A stretch of 64,000 nucleotides of DNA from Mycobacterium genavense ATCC 51234 (GCF_000526915.1 NZ_JAGZ01000001.1:310001-374000), one strand, 5' to 3'. Numbered from the stretch's first letter, positions 8,835 to 19,470 are shown. Notes: generated by a model not told the origin, from the sequence alone. Translations and numbers: made by a program.

Positions 8835-9674
8835 TCAGAAACAGTGTTCGTCGGCGGGGAAAACTCCGCCGGCCACTTCTTCGGCGTATTGGGTAGCGGC
8901 CCGGCGCAATTCGTCGCCGACGTTGGCGAATCGCTTGACGAATCGCGCCGACTTGCCGCTGCTCATTCCGGCCATGTCCTGCCAGACCAACACCTGCGCG
9001 TCGCAGTTGGGCCCGGCGCCGATCCCGACGGTCGGGATGGTCAGCTTGCCGGTGATCTGGGTGGCCAGTTCGGCGGGCACCATTTCCATGACGACGGCGA
9101 ACGCGCCGGCTTCGGCGACGGCGATCGCGTCGTGCACGGTCTGTTCCGCGGCGTCGCCGCGGCCCTGAACCTTGAAGCCGCCCAGGCTGTTCACGCTCTG
9201 CGGGGTAAAGCCGATGTGGCCCATCACCGGGGTGCCGGCCGCGGTCAGGCAGGCGATCTGGTCGGCGACCCGCTCGCCGCCCTCCAGCTTGACGGCGTGC
9301 GCGCCGCCTTCCTTCATGAACCGGGTGGCCGCGGCCAGCGCCGCGGTGGGCCCGGCCTCGTAGCTGCCGAACGGCAGGTCGGCGACGACGAGCGCGTGCG
9401 GTGCCCCCCGTACCACCCCGCGAACCAGCGGGATCAGCTCGTCGACGGAGACCGGCACCGTGGTGTCGTAGCCGTACACGACGTTGGCGGCCGAGTCGCC
9501 GACCAGCAACACCGGGATGCCGGCGTCGTCGAACACGCGGGCGGTCGAATAGTCGTAGGCCGTGAGCATGGCCCACTTGTGGCCTTCGGCCTTCATCTTC
9601 TGCAGGTGATGGGTGCGGACTTTGGTTCGGGGCGCTTTCGACGCGTCTGCACCGTAAACGTTCTGATCAGACAT
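8835..9674 (-). CDS. panB: 3-methyl-2-oxobutanoate hydroxymethyltransferase
   Basis: A 279-residue TIM-barrel enzyme that transfers a hydroxymethyl group from methylene-THF to alpha-ketoisovalerate, giving ketopantoate, the first step of pantothenate/CoA synthesis. Family motifs seen: [28 protein letters not shown] (metal-binding Asp), HIGFTPQSV and [16 protein letters not shown]. Of two adjacent ATGs I take the inner one at 9674 by comparison with the known N-terminus (MSxQxxYG). Divergent from caeA. Confidence 0.96.
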   Translation of the reverse strand: MSDQNVYGADASKAPRTKVRTHHLQKMKAEGHKWAMLTAYDYSTARVFDDAGIPVLLVGDSAANVVYGYDTTVPVSVDELIPLVRGVVRGAPHALVVADLPFGSYEAGPTAALAAATRFMKEGGAHAVKLEGGERVADQIACLTAAGTPVMGHIGFTPQSVNSLGGFKVQGRGDAAEQTVHDAIAVAEAGAFAVVMEMVPAELATQITGKLTIPTVGIGAGPNCDAQVLVWQDMAGMSSGKSARFVKRFANVGDELRRAATQYAEEVAGGVFPADEHCF

Positions 9675-9931
9675 CATTGTCCCTAAATGGTGGTCGGGTC
9701 GATCCTCGTGGCCGCATGCGGTCCCCGGGTTCGTCTGACTTGCGCCATTCTGCCATCTCTGCTGCACAGTTGGAACGTCGTGCCGGTGTGAGACGCGCCA
9801 TGGTCGGCTTCGTCGGGTGTGCGCCGATGGCGGCACTGACGCACACCGAAGCCGCGACCGCACAGGCAACGGCTTCGACTGGCGGTGGCGCTCACGAAAG
9901 TCTCAGGTTGTCTCTGGCAGCATGTGTTGAC

Positions 9932-11488
9932 ATGAGTCTGACTCGCCGCGACAGGTTCGCGCGCATGCTTGTGGCGTCGACAGCGATCGCTGCCGCGGCG
10001 ATGGTGTTGGGCGGCTGCGTGCGCGTCGTCGCCGGAAAACCGTTGCTGGCGGGCCCCAAATTGGGCCAGCCGGTGGAATGGACACCGTGCCGGGTCGCCA
10101 ATGGATCGGTCAAACTTCCCGCCGGCGCCATGTGCGGCAAGCTGGCCGTGCCCGTCGACTACGACCACCCCGGCGGTGACGTCGCCACGCTGGCGATGAT
10201 TCGCTTCCCCGCGACGGGTGACAAGCTCGGCTCGCTGGTGATCAACCCGGGTGGGCCCGGCGAATCCGGCATCGAAGCCGCACTCGGCGTCGTGCAGACC
10301 CTGCCCAAGCGGGTCCGCGAGCGGTTCGACCTGGTCGGGTTCGACCCGCGCGGGGTGGGGTCGTCGCGGCCGGCGATCTGGTGTAACTCCGATGCCGACA
10401 ACGACCGGCTGCGCACCGAGCCGAACGTCGACTATACCCCGGCCGGCGTCGCGCACATGGAAGACGAGACCAAACAGTTCATCGGCCGCTGCGTGGACAA
10501 GATGGGCAAGGACTTTCTGGCCAACGTCGGGACCGTCAACGTTGCCAAGGATCTGGACGCGATCCGTGCGGCCCTCGGCGACGACAAGCTGACCTACCTG
10601 GGCTACTCGTACGGCACCCGGATCGGCGCGGCCTACGCCGAAGCCTTCCCGCACAACGTGCGGGCGATGATCCTCGACGGCGCGGTCGACCCCAACGCCG
10701 ACCCGATCGAGGCGGACCTGCGCCAGGCCAAGGGATTTCAGGACGCGTTCAACAATTACGCCGCCGACTGCGCCAAGCAGCCCAACTGCCCGCTGGGCAC
10801 CGACCCGACCAAGGCCGTCGAGGTCTACCACAGCCTGATCGATCCGATGGTCGACCCGAACAATCCAATGGTCGGCAGGCCGGTCCCCACCAAGGACCCG
10901 CGCGGGCTGAGCTACAGCGACGCCGTCGTGGGCACCATCATGGCGCTCTATTCGCCGACGCTGTGGCACCACCTCACCGACGGCCTGCGGGAGCTGACCG
11001 ACAACCACGGCGACACGCTGCTGGCCCTGGCCGATATGTACATGCGCCGTGACCAGAAGGGGCACTACTCCAACGCCACCGACGCGCGGGTCGCGATCAA
11101 CTGTGTCGACCAGCCGCCAGTTACCGACCGCGCCAAGGTAATTGACGAAGATCGCCGCTCCCGCGAGATCGCCCCGTTCATGAGCTACGGCAAGTTCACC
11201 GGCGACGCGCCGCTGGGCACCTGCGCGTTCTGGCCGGTGCCGCCCACCAGCAAGCCGCATTCGGTCTCGGCGCCCGGTCTGGCCCCGACCGTCGTGGTGT
11301 CGACGACGCACGATCCCGCGACGCCGTACAAGGCCGGCGTCGATCTGGCCAACCAGCTGCGCGGCTCGCTGCTCACCTTCGACGGCACCCAGCACACCGT
11401 CGTCTTCCAGGGCGACAGCTGCGTCGACGACTACGTGACGGCGTATCTGATCGGCGGCACCACGCCGCCTAACGGCGCCGAGTGCTAG
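9932..11488 (+). CDS. caeA: carboxylesterase/protease lipoprotein CaeA (Hip1)
   Basis: A 518-residue cell-envelope serine hydrolase. The N-terminal signal ends in a lipobox (LGGC), so it should be a lipoprotein. The alpha/beta-hydrolase core has the oxyanion region NPGGPGESG, the nucleophile elbow GYSYG (Ser near residue 226), the acid in STTHDPATPY and the His in DGTQHTV. In Mtb, Hip1 (Rv2224c) cleaves GroEL2 and modulates innate immune responses. ATG at 9932 gives the correct signal sequence; a longer open frame upstream lacks one. It is followed by a close paralogue, which suggests tandem duplication. Confidence 0.95.
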   Translation: MSLTRRDRFARMLVASTAIAAAAMVLGGCVRVVAGKPLLAGPKLGQPVEWTPCRVANGSVKLPAGAMCGKLAVPVDYDHPGGDVATLAMIRFPATGDKLGSLVINPGGPGESGIEAALGVVQTLPKRVRERFDLVGFDPRGVGSSRPAIWCNSDADNDRLRTEPNVDYTPAGVAHMEDETKQFIGRCVDKMGKDFLANVGTVNVAKDLDAIRAALGDDKLTYLGYSYGTRIGAAYAEAFPHNVRAMILDGAVDPNADPIEADLRQAKGFQDAFNNYAADCAKQPNCPLGTDPTKAVEVYHSLIDPMVDPNNPMVGRPVPTKDPRGLSYSDAVVGTIMALYSPTLWHHLTDGLRELTDNHGDTLLALADMYMRRDQKGHYSNATDARVAINCVDQPPVTDRAKVIDEDRRSREIAPFMSYGKFTGDAPLGTCAFWPVPPTSKPHSVSAPGLAPTVVVSTTHDPATPYKAGVDLANQLRGSLLTFDGTQHTVVFQGDSCVDDYVTAYLIGGTTPPNGAEC

Positions 11489-11581
11489 TGGCCGCCGATC
11501 GCTGATCGGCCGCGGCGACGAGACCAAGGCGTGACCGATTCGCGCCGTCACAGGTACCCGAGGCTGCGACGATTGACAGCC

Positions 11582-13138
11582 ATGTCGCGCCTGAGATCGC
11601 TGAGCTCGGCGCTGCTGTCGTTAGGCCTCTTGGTTGCCGCGCAACCGGCACTGCCCACCGCCGGAGCAACTCCGACTCCGGAACCGGGTGCCGGTCAGAC
11701 CCCGAAGCCGGCGCCGCCGGCCATGGCGACGCCGCCGAGCTGGGGCACCTGCAGCCAAATGCTCCCCGACAGCAGCGACCTCCCCACCGCCCAGTGCACC
11801 ACCGTGTCGGTCCCGGTTGACTACCACAATCCCGCTGGGGCCCAAGCGAAGTTGGCGGTGATCAGGGTGCCGGCAACCGGCCAGCGGATCGGGTCGCTGT
11901 TGATCAATCCGGGCGGACCCGGCGGCTCGGCCGTCGACATGGTCGCCGGGTTGGCGCCTGATCTGCAGAACACCGACATCAGCCGCCACTTCGATCTGGT
12001 CGGATTCGATCCGCGCGGGGTAGGCCACTCCACGCCGTCACTACGCTGCCGCACCGACGCCGAGTTCGACGCCTATCGGACCGAACCGATGGTCGATTAC
12101 AGCCCGGCGGGGGTGGCGCACATCGAGCAGATCTATCGGCAGCTGGCGTCCGAATGCGTGAGCCGGATGGGCAAAGACTTCTTGGCCAACATCGGCACCG
12201 CGTCGGTCGCGCGCGACATGGACATGGTGCGTCAGGCACTCGGTGAGCAGCAGATCAACTACCTCGGCTTCAGCTACGGCACCGAGTTGGGCACCACCTA
12301 CCTGGAGCATTTCGCCGACCACGTGCGCACGATGGTGCTCGACGGCGCGATCGACCCGACCGTCGACCCGATTCAGGAAAACATCAGTCAGACCGCCGGA
12401 TTCCAAACGGCTTTCAACGACTACGCCGCGGACTGTGCGCGCTCGCCGGCCTGCCCGCTGGGCACCGACCCCACCCAGTTCGTCAACCGCTACCACGCGC
12501 TGATTGACCCGCTGGTCACCAAGCCGGGCCGCACCTCGGACCCGCGCGGCCTGAGCTACGCCGACGCGACCACCGGCACGATCAACGCCCTATACACCCC
12601 GCAGCATTGGAAATACCTGACCAGCGGTCTGCTCGGGCTGCAGCGCGGCACCGATGCGGGCGACCTGCTGCTGCTCGCCGACGACTATCAGGGCCGCGAC
12701 AAGCAAGGGCATTACGACAACGACCAGGATGCGTTCAACGCCGTCCGCTGTGTCGACGCGCCGGCGCCCACGGATCCGACCACCTGGATATCCGCCGATC
12801 GACAGATCCGCCAGGCCGCGCCGTTTTTGAGCTACGGGCAATTCACCGGCGACGCGCCCCGCGATCTGTGCGCGCTGTGGCCGGTGCCGGCGACGTCGGC
12901 GCCGCACACCGCCCCGGCGATGCCGGCCGACAAGGTCGTCGTCGTCTCCACCACGCACGACCCGGCAACGCCGTATCAGGCGGGCGTGAGCCTGGCCCGG
13001 CAGCTAGGCGCCCCGTTGGTCACCTACGACGGCACCCAGCACACCGCGGTGTTCGGCGGCAACCAGTGCGTGGACGGCACGATCATGCGCTATTTCATGA
13101 CGGGCACACCGCCGCCGGCGTTGGTCTGCCGGCCCTGA
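11582..13138 (+). CDS. secreted alpha/beta-hydrolase protease, CaeA paralogue (Rv2223c)
   Basis: A 518-residue exported serine hydrolase that aligns with CaeA over its whole length: NPGGPGGSAVD, nucleophile in GFSYGTELG, acid in STTHDPATPYQ and His in GTQHTAVF. Unlike CaeA, the signal (MSRLRSLSSALLSLGLLVAA) ends in Ala-rich sites without a lipobox Cys, so it is probably secreted and not lipidated. A Pro/Thr-rich spacer follows. ATG at 11582 is preferred because it starts the signal peptide; GTG at 11531 would add 17 polar residues. All catalytic residues are present. Confidence 0.92.
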   Translation: MSRLRSLSSALLSLGLLVAAQPALPTAGATPTPEPGAGQTPKPAPPAMATPPSWGTCSQMLPDSSDLPTAQCTTVSVPVDYHNPAGAQAKLAVIRVPATGQRIGSLLINPGGPGGSAVDMVAGLAPDLQNTDISRHFDLVGFDPRGVGHSTPSLRCRTDAEFDAYRTEPMVDYSPAGVAHIEQIYRQLASECVSRMGKDFLANIGTASVARDMDMVRQALGEQQINYLGFSYGTELGTTYLEHFADHVRTMVLDGAIDPTVDPIQENISQTAGFQTAFNDYAADCARSPACPLGTDPTQFVNRYHALIDPLVTKPGRTSDPRGLSYADATTGTINALYTPQHWKYLTSGLLGLQRGTDAGDLLLLADDYQGRDKQGHYDNDQDAFNAVRCVDAPAPTDPTTWISADRQIRQAAPFLSYGQFTGDAPRDLCALWPVPATSAPHTAPAMPADKVVVVSTTHDPATPYQAGVSLARQLGAPLVTYDGTQHTAVFGGNQCVDGTIMRYFMTGTPPPALVCRP

Positions 13139-13150
13139 GCCACCCGCGTC

Positions 13151-13348
13151 TTACCGGGTCAACGCGTCCTGCAGGCCCTGATTGATCCGGTCCTCGGTCG
13201 TCTGACCGGGGTCCGGCGGCGGGGCCTGGCAGGTACAGCTGAGGTCGTTGAACACCGGATCGGCCAGCACGGGTGCGGCTTGGCTCACGGCCTGTCCCCG
13301 CGCGACGCCCGCACCGATAGTTCCGACGGCCAGAAGTTTGGTGAACAC
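13151..13348 (-). CDS. small secreted protein, unknown function
   Basis: A 65-residue protein with a signal-peptide-like N-terminus (MFTKLLAVGTIGAGVARG) and a mature part with a close Cys pair (LSCTCQAPPPDPG) followed by a short helix. The GTG start has AGGAGG at good spacing, so translation is well supported. Ends 12 bp from the convergent hydrolase gene. No family recognised. Confidence 0.7.
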   Translation of the reverse strand: MFTKLLAVGTIGAGVARGQAVSQAAPVLADPVFNDLSCTCQAPPPDPGQTTEDRINQGLQDALTR

Positions 13349-13557
13349 GATCGATACCTCCTGCTAAAACACTCGCAATAGGTAACCAGTTTAGCGGGTT
13401 GCATATTTCGGGCCGGGAACGGCGGTGGTGCGAGTCCGTTGCGATTGGGCGCGGGGCGACACGCCAGGCGTCTCGCAACGGTGAGGGTTGCCGGGGCGCC
13501 GTGCGGAGCCGTTTGTGCTGGTGGCTGTAACAGCGGTGCCGAGCACTAAGCACCCGT

Positions 13558-13589
13558 GTAACACAGAATTAACAGCAATTGCCTACTGT
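13558..13589 (+). promoter_or_regulatory. glnA2 promoter region with a GlnR-like half operator
   Basis: GTAAC-n6-TTAAC at 13558-13573 fits one pair of the GlnR pattern (AC-n9-AC), though the second element lacks the usual leading G. TACTGT at 13584-13589 fits the -10 consensus and ends 7 bases before the ATG, which suggests a leaderless or nearly leaderless glnA2 transcript. Only one operator pair is visible, so the regulatory call is weak. Confidence 0.35.
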
Positions 13590-13596
13590 TCGTTGT

Positions 13597-14937
13597 ATGG
13601 ATCGACAGAAGGAATTCGTTCTCCGCACGCTGGAGGAACGCGACATTCGCTTCGTCCGGCTGTGGTTCACGGACGTGCTCGGTTACCTGAAGTCGGTCGC
13701 CATCGCCCCGGCCGAACTCGAGGGCGCTTTCGAAGAAGGCATCGGGTTCGACGGATCTTCGATCGAGGGCTTTTCGCGCGTCTCGGAATCCGACACCGTG
13801 GCCAACCCCGACCCGTCGACCTTCCAGGTGCTGCCCTGGGCCTCGCCCAGCGGCCACCACCATTCCGCGCGGATGTTCTGCGACATCACCATGCCGGACG
13901 GGTCGCCGTCGTGGGCCGATCCGCGGCATGTGCTGCGCCGCCAGCTGCAGAAGGCCAACGACCTCGGCTTCTCCTGCTACGTGCACCCCGAGATCGAATT
14001 CTTCTTGCTGAAGCCCGGCCCCAACGACGGCACGCCGCCGGTGCCCGTCGACAACGCCGGCTACTTCGACCAGGCGATCCACGACTCGGCGTCCAACTTC
14101 CGCCGGCACGCCATCGAGGCCCTCGAATTCATGGGCATCTCAGTGGAGTTCAGCCACCACGAGGGCGCACCCGGCCAGCAGGAGATCGACCTGCGTTTCG
14201 CCGACGCGCTGTCCATGGCCGACAACGTGATGACGTTCCGTTACGTCATCAAAGAAGTCGCGATCGAAAACGGGGCGCGGGCGTCGTTCATGCCCAAGCC
14301 ATTCGGCGAACACCCCGGCTCGGCGATGCACACCCACATGAGCCTGTTCGAGGGCGACGTCAACGCCTTCCACAGCCCGGACGACCCGCTGCAGCTTTCC
14401 GACGTGGGCAAGTCGTTCATCGCCGGGATCCTCGAGCACGCCTCGGAGATCAGCGCGGTCACCAACCAATGGGTCAACTCCTACAAGCGCCTGGTGCACG
14501 GCGGCGAGGCGCCGACCGCGGCGTCGTGGGGTGCGGCCAACCGGTCCGCCCTGGTGCGGGTGCCGATGTACACCCCGCACAAGACGTCGTCGCGGCGCAT
14601 CGAAGTTCGCAGCCCCGACTCCGCGTGCAACCCGTATCTGGCGTTCGCCGTGCTGCTGGCCGCCGGGCTGCGCGGGGTCGAGAAGGGCTACGTGCTGGGC
14701 CCGCAGGCCGAGGACAACGTCTGGGATCTCACTCCCGAAGAGCGCCGCACGATGGGTTACCGCGAGCTGCCCACCAGCCTCGACAGCGCGCTGCACGCCA
14801 TGGAGGCCTCCGAGCTCGTCGCGGAAACGTTGGGGGAGCACGTCTTTGACTTCTTCCTGCGCAACAAGCGCACGGAGTGGGCGAATTACCGCAGCCATGT
14901 CACGCCCTACGAGCTGAGCACCTACCTGTCGCTGTAG
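13597..14937 (+). CDS. glnA2: glutamine synthetase type I, GlnA2
   Basis: A 446-residue glutamine synthetase that condenses glutamate, ammonia and ATP to glutamine. Motifs seen: the beta-grasp domain with GFDGSSIEGF, the ATP/metal region with HPEIEFFLLKPG, and the glutamate-binding part of the catalytic domain with [11 protein letters not shown] and NRSALVRVP. The adenylylation Tyr loop of GlnA1 is replaced by DNVWDLTPEE, so GlnE control is not expected. Size equals Mtb GlnA2 (Rv2222c), a non-essential second enzyme. glnE follows 56 bp downstream on the same strand. Confidence 0.95.
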   Translation: MDRQKEFVLRTLEERDIRFVRLWFTDVLGYLKSVAIAPAELEGAFEEGIGFDGSSIEGFSRVSESDTVANPDPSTFQVLPWASPSGHHHSARMFCDITMPDGSPSWADPRHVLRRQLQKANDLGFSCYVHPEIEFFLLKPGPNDGTPPVPVDNAGYFDQAIHDSASNFRRHAIEALEFMGISVEFSHHEGAPGQQEIDLRFADALSMADNVMTFRYVIKEVAIENGARASFMPKPFGEHPGSAMHTHMSLFEGDVNAFHSPDDPLQLSDVGKSFIAGILEHASEISAVTNQWVNSYKRLVHGGEAPTAASWGAANRSALVRVPMYTPHKTSSRRIEVRSPDSACNPYLAFAVLLAAGLRGVEKGYVLGPQAEDNVWDLTPEERRTMGYRELPTSLDSALHAMEASELVAETLGEHVFDFFLRNKRTEWANYRSHVTPYELSTYLSL

Positions 14938-14993
14938 CTCACAGCGGCTGCCGGCTGGTCTGAGAGATCGGCGGCTTGCGCTACCGTTTGGTC

Positions 14994-17972
14994 GTGACCA
15001 AACCCACTACCGAGCGTCCCCGGCTGCCCAGCGTCGGCCGGCTCGGTTTGGTCGATCCGCGCGCGGTTGACCTTCTGGCGCAACTGGGCTGGACGGCCCA
15101 CGACGACAAGGCGCACGTCGACCTGCTGTGGGCGTTGTCGCGGGCACCCGACCCCGACGCCGCGCTGCGGGCGCTCGTGCGGCTCGCGGAGAACCCGGAC
15201 ACCGGGTGGACTGAGCTGAACGCCGCGCTGCTGCGCGAACGCCCGCTGCGGGGGCGACTGTTCTCGGTGCTGGGTTCGTCGCTGGCCCTGGGCGACCACC
15301 TGGTCGCCAACCCGCGGTCGTGGAAGCTGCTGCGGAGCAAGGTGAAACTGCCGACTCGCGACGAGCTGCACGACGCGTTCATCGGCTGCGTCGAAGACGC
15401 GTTGGCCGTGCCGAATTCGGTGGTGCCCCGGCTGTCCGCCTTGTATCGCGACCACCTGCTGGTGCTGGCGGCGCTGGACCTGGCCGCGACGGTCGAGGAC
15501 GAACCGGTGCTGCCGATTCCGTTGGTGGGCGCGCAGCTGGCCGACACCGCCGACGCGGTGCTGGCGGCCTCGCTGCGGGCTGCGGAGGCGACCGTGTGCG
15601 GCGACCGGACGCAGCCCCGGCTGGCGGTCATCGCGATGGGCAAATGCGGTGCCCGCGAGTTGAACTACGTCAGCGACGTCGACATCATCTTCGTCGCCGA
15701 GCAGGCCGACTCGCTGTCCACTCGGGTGGCCACCGAGATGATGCGGGTGGCGTCGACGGCATGCTTTCAGGTCGATGCCGGGCTGCGTCCGGAAGGCCGC
15801 AGCGGTGAGCTGGTCCGCACGGTCGAATCCCACGTCGCCTATTACAAGCGCTGGGCGAAAACCTGGGAGTTCCAGGCGCTGCTGAAGGCCCGCGCCGCCG
15901 TCGGCGATGGGGAACTCGGCAAGCGCTATCTCGACGAGCTGATGCCGATGGTCTGGATCGCCTGTGAGCGTGAGGACTTCGTGGTCGAAGTGCAGGCGAT
16001 GCGCCGGCGGGTGGAGCAGCTGGTGCCGTCGGAGGTGCGCGCCCGCGAGCTCAAGCTGGGCAGCGGCGGGCTGCGCGATGTCGAGTTCGCCGTGCAGCTG
16101 CTGCAGTTGGTGCACGGTCGCAGCGACGAGTCCCTGCACGTGGCGTCGACGGTCGATGCGCTGGCGGCGTTGGGCGAGGGCGGTTATGTCGGCCGCGAGG
16201 ACGCCGCGAACCTGACCGCCTCGTACGAGTTTCTGCGGTTGCTCGAGCACCGGCTGCAGCTGCAGCGGCTCAAGCGCACACATCTGCTGCCGGAGGCCGA
16301 CGACGAGGAGGCGGTGCGCTGGCTGGCCCGCGCGGCCCACATTCGTCCGGATGGCCGACACGATGCGGCCGGGGTACTGCGTGAGGAGCTCAAGCACCAG
16401 AACGTGCGGGTATCCCAGCTGCACGCCAAGCTCTTCTACCAGCCGCTGCTGGAATCGATCGGGCCGCGGGGCCTAGAGATCTCGCACGGCATGACGTCGG
16501 AGGCCGCCGAGCGCCAGCTGGCCGCGCTGGGCTACGAGGGGCCGCAGACCGCGCTGAAACACATGTCCGCGTTGGTCAATCAGAGCGGTCGTCGCGGGCG
16601 AGTGCAGTCGGTGCTGCTGCCCAGGCTGCTGAACTGGATGTCGTACACGCCGGATCCCGACGCCGGGCTGCTGGCTTACCGGCGGCTGTCGGAGGCGCTG
16701 GCGTCGGAGACGTGGTACCTGTCCACACTGCGCGACAAGCCCGCGGTGGCCAGGCGGCTGATGAACGTGCTGGGGACTTCCGCCTATGTGCCCGACCTAT
16801 TGATGCGCGCGCCCAGGGTGATTCAGGACTACGCCGACGGGCCGGGCGGACCCAAGTTGCTGGAGACCGAGCCCGCCGCGGTGGCCCGCGCCCTGATCGC
16901 CTCGATGGCCCGCCACCAGGACCCGGTGCGGGCCATCGCCGCCGCCCGCACGCTGCGCCGCCGGGAGCTGGCCCGCATCGGCTCGGCCGACCTGCTCGGC
17001 ATGCTCGAGGTCCGCGAGGTGTGCGAGGCGCTCACGTCGGTGTGGGTGGCTGTGCTGCAGGCGGCGCTGGACGCGCTGATCCGGGTCAACCTGCCCGAGG
17101 ACGGCCACCCGCCCGCGACCATTTCCGTGATCGGGATGGGCCGGTTGGGCGGAGCCGAACTCGGCTACGGCTCCGACGCCGACGTGATGTTCGTCTGCGA
17201 ACCGGCCAGCGGCGTCGAGGATTCCGTGGCGGTCAAATGGGCGACGTCGATCGCCGAGCAGCTGCGCACCCTGCTCGGAACGCCCAGCGTCGACCCGCCC
17301 CTGGAGGTCGACGCCAACCTGCGACCCGAGGGCCGCAGCGGCGCGCTGGTCCGCACCCTGGACTCCTACACCGCCTACTACGATCAGTGGGCTCAGCCGT
17401 GGGAGATTCAGGCGCTGTTGCGGGCACACGCGGTGGCCGGCGACGAGGATTTGGGCCAGCGCTTCCTGCTGATGGCCGACAAGACGCGCTATCCACCCGA
17501 CGGTGTGTCCGCCGAGGCGGTGCACGAGATCCGCCGGATCAAGGCCCGCATCGAATCCGAGCGTTTGCCGTGCGGCGCCGACCCCAAGACGCACACCAAG
17601 CTGGGCCGCGGGGGACTGGCCGACATCGAGTGGACGGTCCAGTTGCTGCAACTGCAGCACGCGCACGAGATCCCGGCGCTGCACAACACCTCGACGCTGG
17701 AATCGCTCGACGTGATCGCCGAGACCGGGCTGGTGCCCGCCGACGAGGTGGAGCTGCTGCGCCAGGCCTGGTTGACCGCCACCCGGGCGCGCAACGCGCT
17801 GGTGTTGGTGCGGGGCAAGCCGACCGACCAGTTACCGGGGCCCGGACGTCAACTCAATGCCGTCGCGGTCGCGGCCGGCTGGCACAACGATGATGGAAGT
17901 GAGTTCTTGGACAACTATTTGCGGGTGACGAGACGGGCGAAAGCGGTGGTGCGCAAGGTGTTCGGGAGTTGA
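14994..17972 (+). CDS. glnE: bifunctional glutamine-synthetase adenylyltransferase/deadenylylase
   Basis: A 992-residue enzyme that attaches and removes AMP on GlnA1. Two nucleotidyltransferase domains are visible. The N-terminal (de-adenylylating) one contains [15 protein letters not shown] and the C-terminal (adenylylating) one contains [16 protein letters not shown], each followed by a regulatory helical domain. GTG at 14994 is taken as start. TACCGT at 14982-14987 is a good -10 ending 6 bases before it, so the mRNA may be leaderless. Length matches Mtb GlnE (Rv2221c), which is essential there. The target Tyr is present in GlnA1 of this window. Confidence 0.95.
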   Translation: MTKPTTERPRLPSVGRLGLVDPRAVDLLAQLGWTAHDDKAHVDLLWALSRAPDPDAALRALVRLAENPDTGWTELNAALLRERPLRGRLFSVLGSSLALGDHLVANPRSWKLLRSKVKLPTRDELHDAFIGCVEDALAVPNSVVPRLSALYRDHLLVLAALDLAATVEDEPVLPIPLVGAQLADTADAVLAASLRAAEATVCGDRTQPRLAVIAMGKCGARELNYVSDVDIIFVAEQADSLSTRVATEMMRVASTACFQVDAGLRPEGRSGELVRTVESHVAYYKRWAKTWEFQALLKARAAVGDGELGKRYLDELMPMVWIACEREDFVVEVQAMRRRVEQLVPSEVRARELKLGSGGLRDVEFAVQLLQLVHGRSDESLHVASTVDALAALGEGGYVGREDAANLTASYEFLRLLEHRLQLQRLKRTHLLPEADDEEAVRWLARAAHIRPDGRHDAAGVLREELKHQNVRVSQLHAKLFYQPLLESIGPRGLEISHGMTSEAAERQLAALGYEGPQTALKHMSALVNQSGRRGRVQSVLLPRLLNWMSYTPDPDAGLLAYRRLSEALASETWYLSTLRDKPAVARRLMNVLGTSAYVPDLLMRAPRVIQDYADGPGGPKLLETEPAAVARALIASMARHQDPVRAIAAARTLRRRELARIGSADLLGMLEVREVCEALTSVWVAVLQAALDALIRVNLPEDGHPPATISVIGMGRLGGAELGYGSDADVMFVCEPASGVEDSVAVKWATSIAEQLRTLLGTPSVDPPLEVDANLRPEGRSGALVRTLDSYTAYYDQWAQPWEIQALLRAHAVAGDEDLGQRFLLMADKTRYPPDGVSAEAVHEIRRIKARIESERLPCGADPKTHTKLGRGGLADIEWTVQLLQLQHAHEIPALHNTSTLESLDVIAETGLVPADEVELLRQAWLTATRARNALVLVRGKPTDQLPGPGRQLNAVAVAAGWHNDDGSEFLDNYLRVTRRAKAVVRKVFGS

Positions 17973-17974
17973 GC

Positions 17975-18640
17975 ATGGAGGCCGGCGCATTCGACGCGAT
18001 GTTCGAGGTGCTCAGCACCGCGGAGGCAGATCGGGTGACGAACCGCTACGCGCCGTTGGCCGACGCGGTTCGCGAACTCATCGACGCCACCATCCGGACC
18101 GAGGCCGACGACGACGTCGTCGACAACGCGTGCAACGAGATTCGTGCCGTCACCCAGCAGCTGCGCCGGCGGACCAGGCCGGTCGGGGTGAGCTTTCGCG
18201 TCGACGGCCGTTCACTGCCGTTGGGCAACGCCGTGGTCGGTCTGTGCAACCCGATCGCCCCACCGCTCGTGGTCCAACACGACGGCGAAGTGCGCTGCCA
18301 CAGCGAGTTCGTGTTGGGATGCGCCTGCGAGGGGCCGCCCGGACTGGTGCACGGCGGCGTCAGCGCACTGGTGCACGACCACCTGCTCGGCGAGGCGGCC
18401 AGCGACGGATTGTCCAAGGCGCGCTTCACCGGAACCATCAGCGTCAAGTGCCTGAGCGGCACCCCGCTGGGCCCACTCCGTTGCGACGCGTGGATCGACT
18501 GCGCCAAGGGCGTGAAAGTTTTTGCCAAGGGCACTATTTCGGATGCTGAAGGCGTGACCGTGGAGGCCGATGGCGTCTTCATCGAACCGGCATGGGCGCG
18601 CGACGGGCAATTAAGTTCTACATCAGCAGCGCATTCCTGA
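17975..18640 (+). CDS. hotdog-fold thioesterase-like protein (PaaI type)
   Basis: A 221-residue protein whose C-terminal half has the PaaI/4HBT hotdog pattern: GPPGLVHGGVSALVHDHLLGEAA, where Gly-His-Gly-Gly precedes the helix carrying the catalytic acid, then strand pairs with VKCLSGTPLGPLRC and DAEGVTVEADGVFIEP. Probably an acyl-CoA thioesterase; substrate unknown. ATG at 17975 follows GGGAG and lies 2 bp after the glnE stop. The 3' end overlaps the start of the LLM gene by 49 bp. Confidence 0.8.
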   Translation: MEAGAFDAMFEVLSTAEADRVTNRYAPLADAVRELIDATIRTEADDDVVDNACNEIRAVTQQLRRRTRPVGVSFRVDGRSLPLGNAVVGLCNPIAPPLVVQHDGEVRCHSEFVLGCACEGPPGLVHGGVSALVHDHLLGEAASDGLSKARFTGTISVKCLSGTPLGPLRCDAWIDCAKGVKVFAKGTISDAEGVTVEADGVFIEPAWARDGQLSSTSAAHS

Positions 18641-19470
18641 ACACCCGGGAGATCATCGAGATCGCCAAGGCTGCCGACGAACTCGGCTACGACGGCATCG
18701 GCATCCCCGATCATGTGGTGAACCTGGAGACCCTGGAAACGCCGTACCCGTACACCAGAGACGGCCAGCGCCGCTGGCAGCCGTTCAGCGACTGGCTCGA
18801 CCCGTGGGTGCTTTCCGGCGCGCTGGCTCAGGTCACCAGCCGGCTGCGATTCGTTACCACGGTCTACATTCCGGCGATGCGCAATCCGTATTCGGCGGCC
18901 AAAGCCATTGGCACCGCAGCGGTTTTGGCGTCGGGACGCATCGAACTCGGTATCGGAGTCGGCTGGTGCCGCGAGGAATTCGCGTTGATGGGCGAACAAT
19001 TCGATGCCCGGGGCAAGCGCACCGACGAAATGATTCGGTTGATGCGGGAGCTGTGGTCGCCTGGCTGGAGCGAGTTCGACGGCGAGTTCTATAAGACGCC
19101 TCGATTAGAGATGCGGCCGACTCCGCCGCCGATCCCGGTCTACGTCGGCGGGCTCAGCGACGCCGCCTTGCGCCGCGCCGCGCGCAACGACGGCTGGATC
19201 GGTGATCTGATCAAGACCGACCGTGCCATCGAAGCGGTGGGCAAGATCCGCGAGCTGCGCGCTTAAAATGGTTTGACCATGGACGATTTCACAATTCTGA
19301 CGCCGTTGACCGACGCCTTCACCACCGCCGACTATCAACGCGTCGCCGACGCCGGTATCACCGGCATCATCACGATGCCGTGGATGTTCTACTCGGGACC
19401 CGACGCGTCGCTCGACGACAAGATCGACGGCATGCAGCGCTTCCGCAAGGATCTCACGCTCGGCAGCTAG
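18592..19470 (+). pseudogene. LLM-class F420-dependent oxidoreductase, split by a TAA codon
   Basis: Luciferase-like monooxygenase (F420-binding TIM-barrel) family. The first 224 codons contain the N-terminal barrel (YDGIGIPDHVVN), the GRIELGIGVGWCREEF cofactor motif and RAARNDGWIGD. A TAA at 19264-19266 follows ELRA, and the same frame then continues with TMDDFTILTPLTDAF and ends MQRFRKDLTLGS, the expected C-terminus. Together the two parts equal the usual family length (about 290 residues). A single base change (such as GAA to TAA) explains the break. A truncated protein lacking the last barrel strands is unlikely to work. The start is uncertain because it overlaps the thioesterase gene. 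Confidence 0.8.
19433..19470 (+). repeat. 38-bp direct repeat, left copy (3' end of LLM gene)
   Basis: This is the 3' end of the LLM reading frame including its stop. It matches 22948-22985 at 35 of 38 positions (first 23 bases identical, beginning TGCAGCGCTTCCGCAAGGA). The two copies bound a 3.5-kb segment with the methyltransferase, the broken acyl-CoA-dehydrogenase-like gene and the AraC gene. Confidence 0.85.

Noticed and set aside
9683..11551. A 622-codon open frame antisense to caeA
   Set aside because: No family features and a composition (Arg/Gly/His/Asp-rich) typical of the antisense shadow of a high-GC3 gene; the sense strand encodes a complete known protein.
14922..16424. A 500-codon open frame antisense to glnE
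   Set aside because: His/Gln/Arg-rich composition, no recognisable motif, fully inside glnE.
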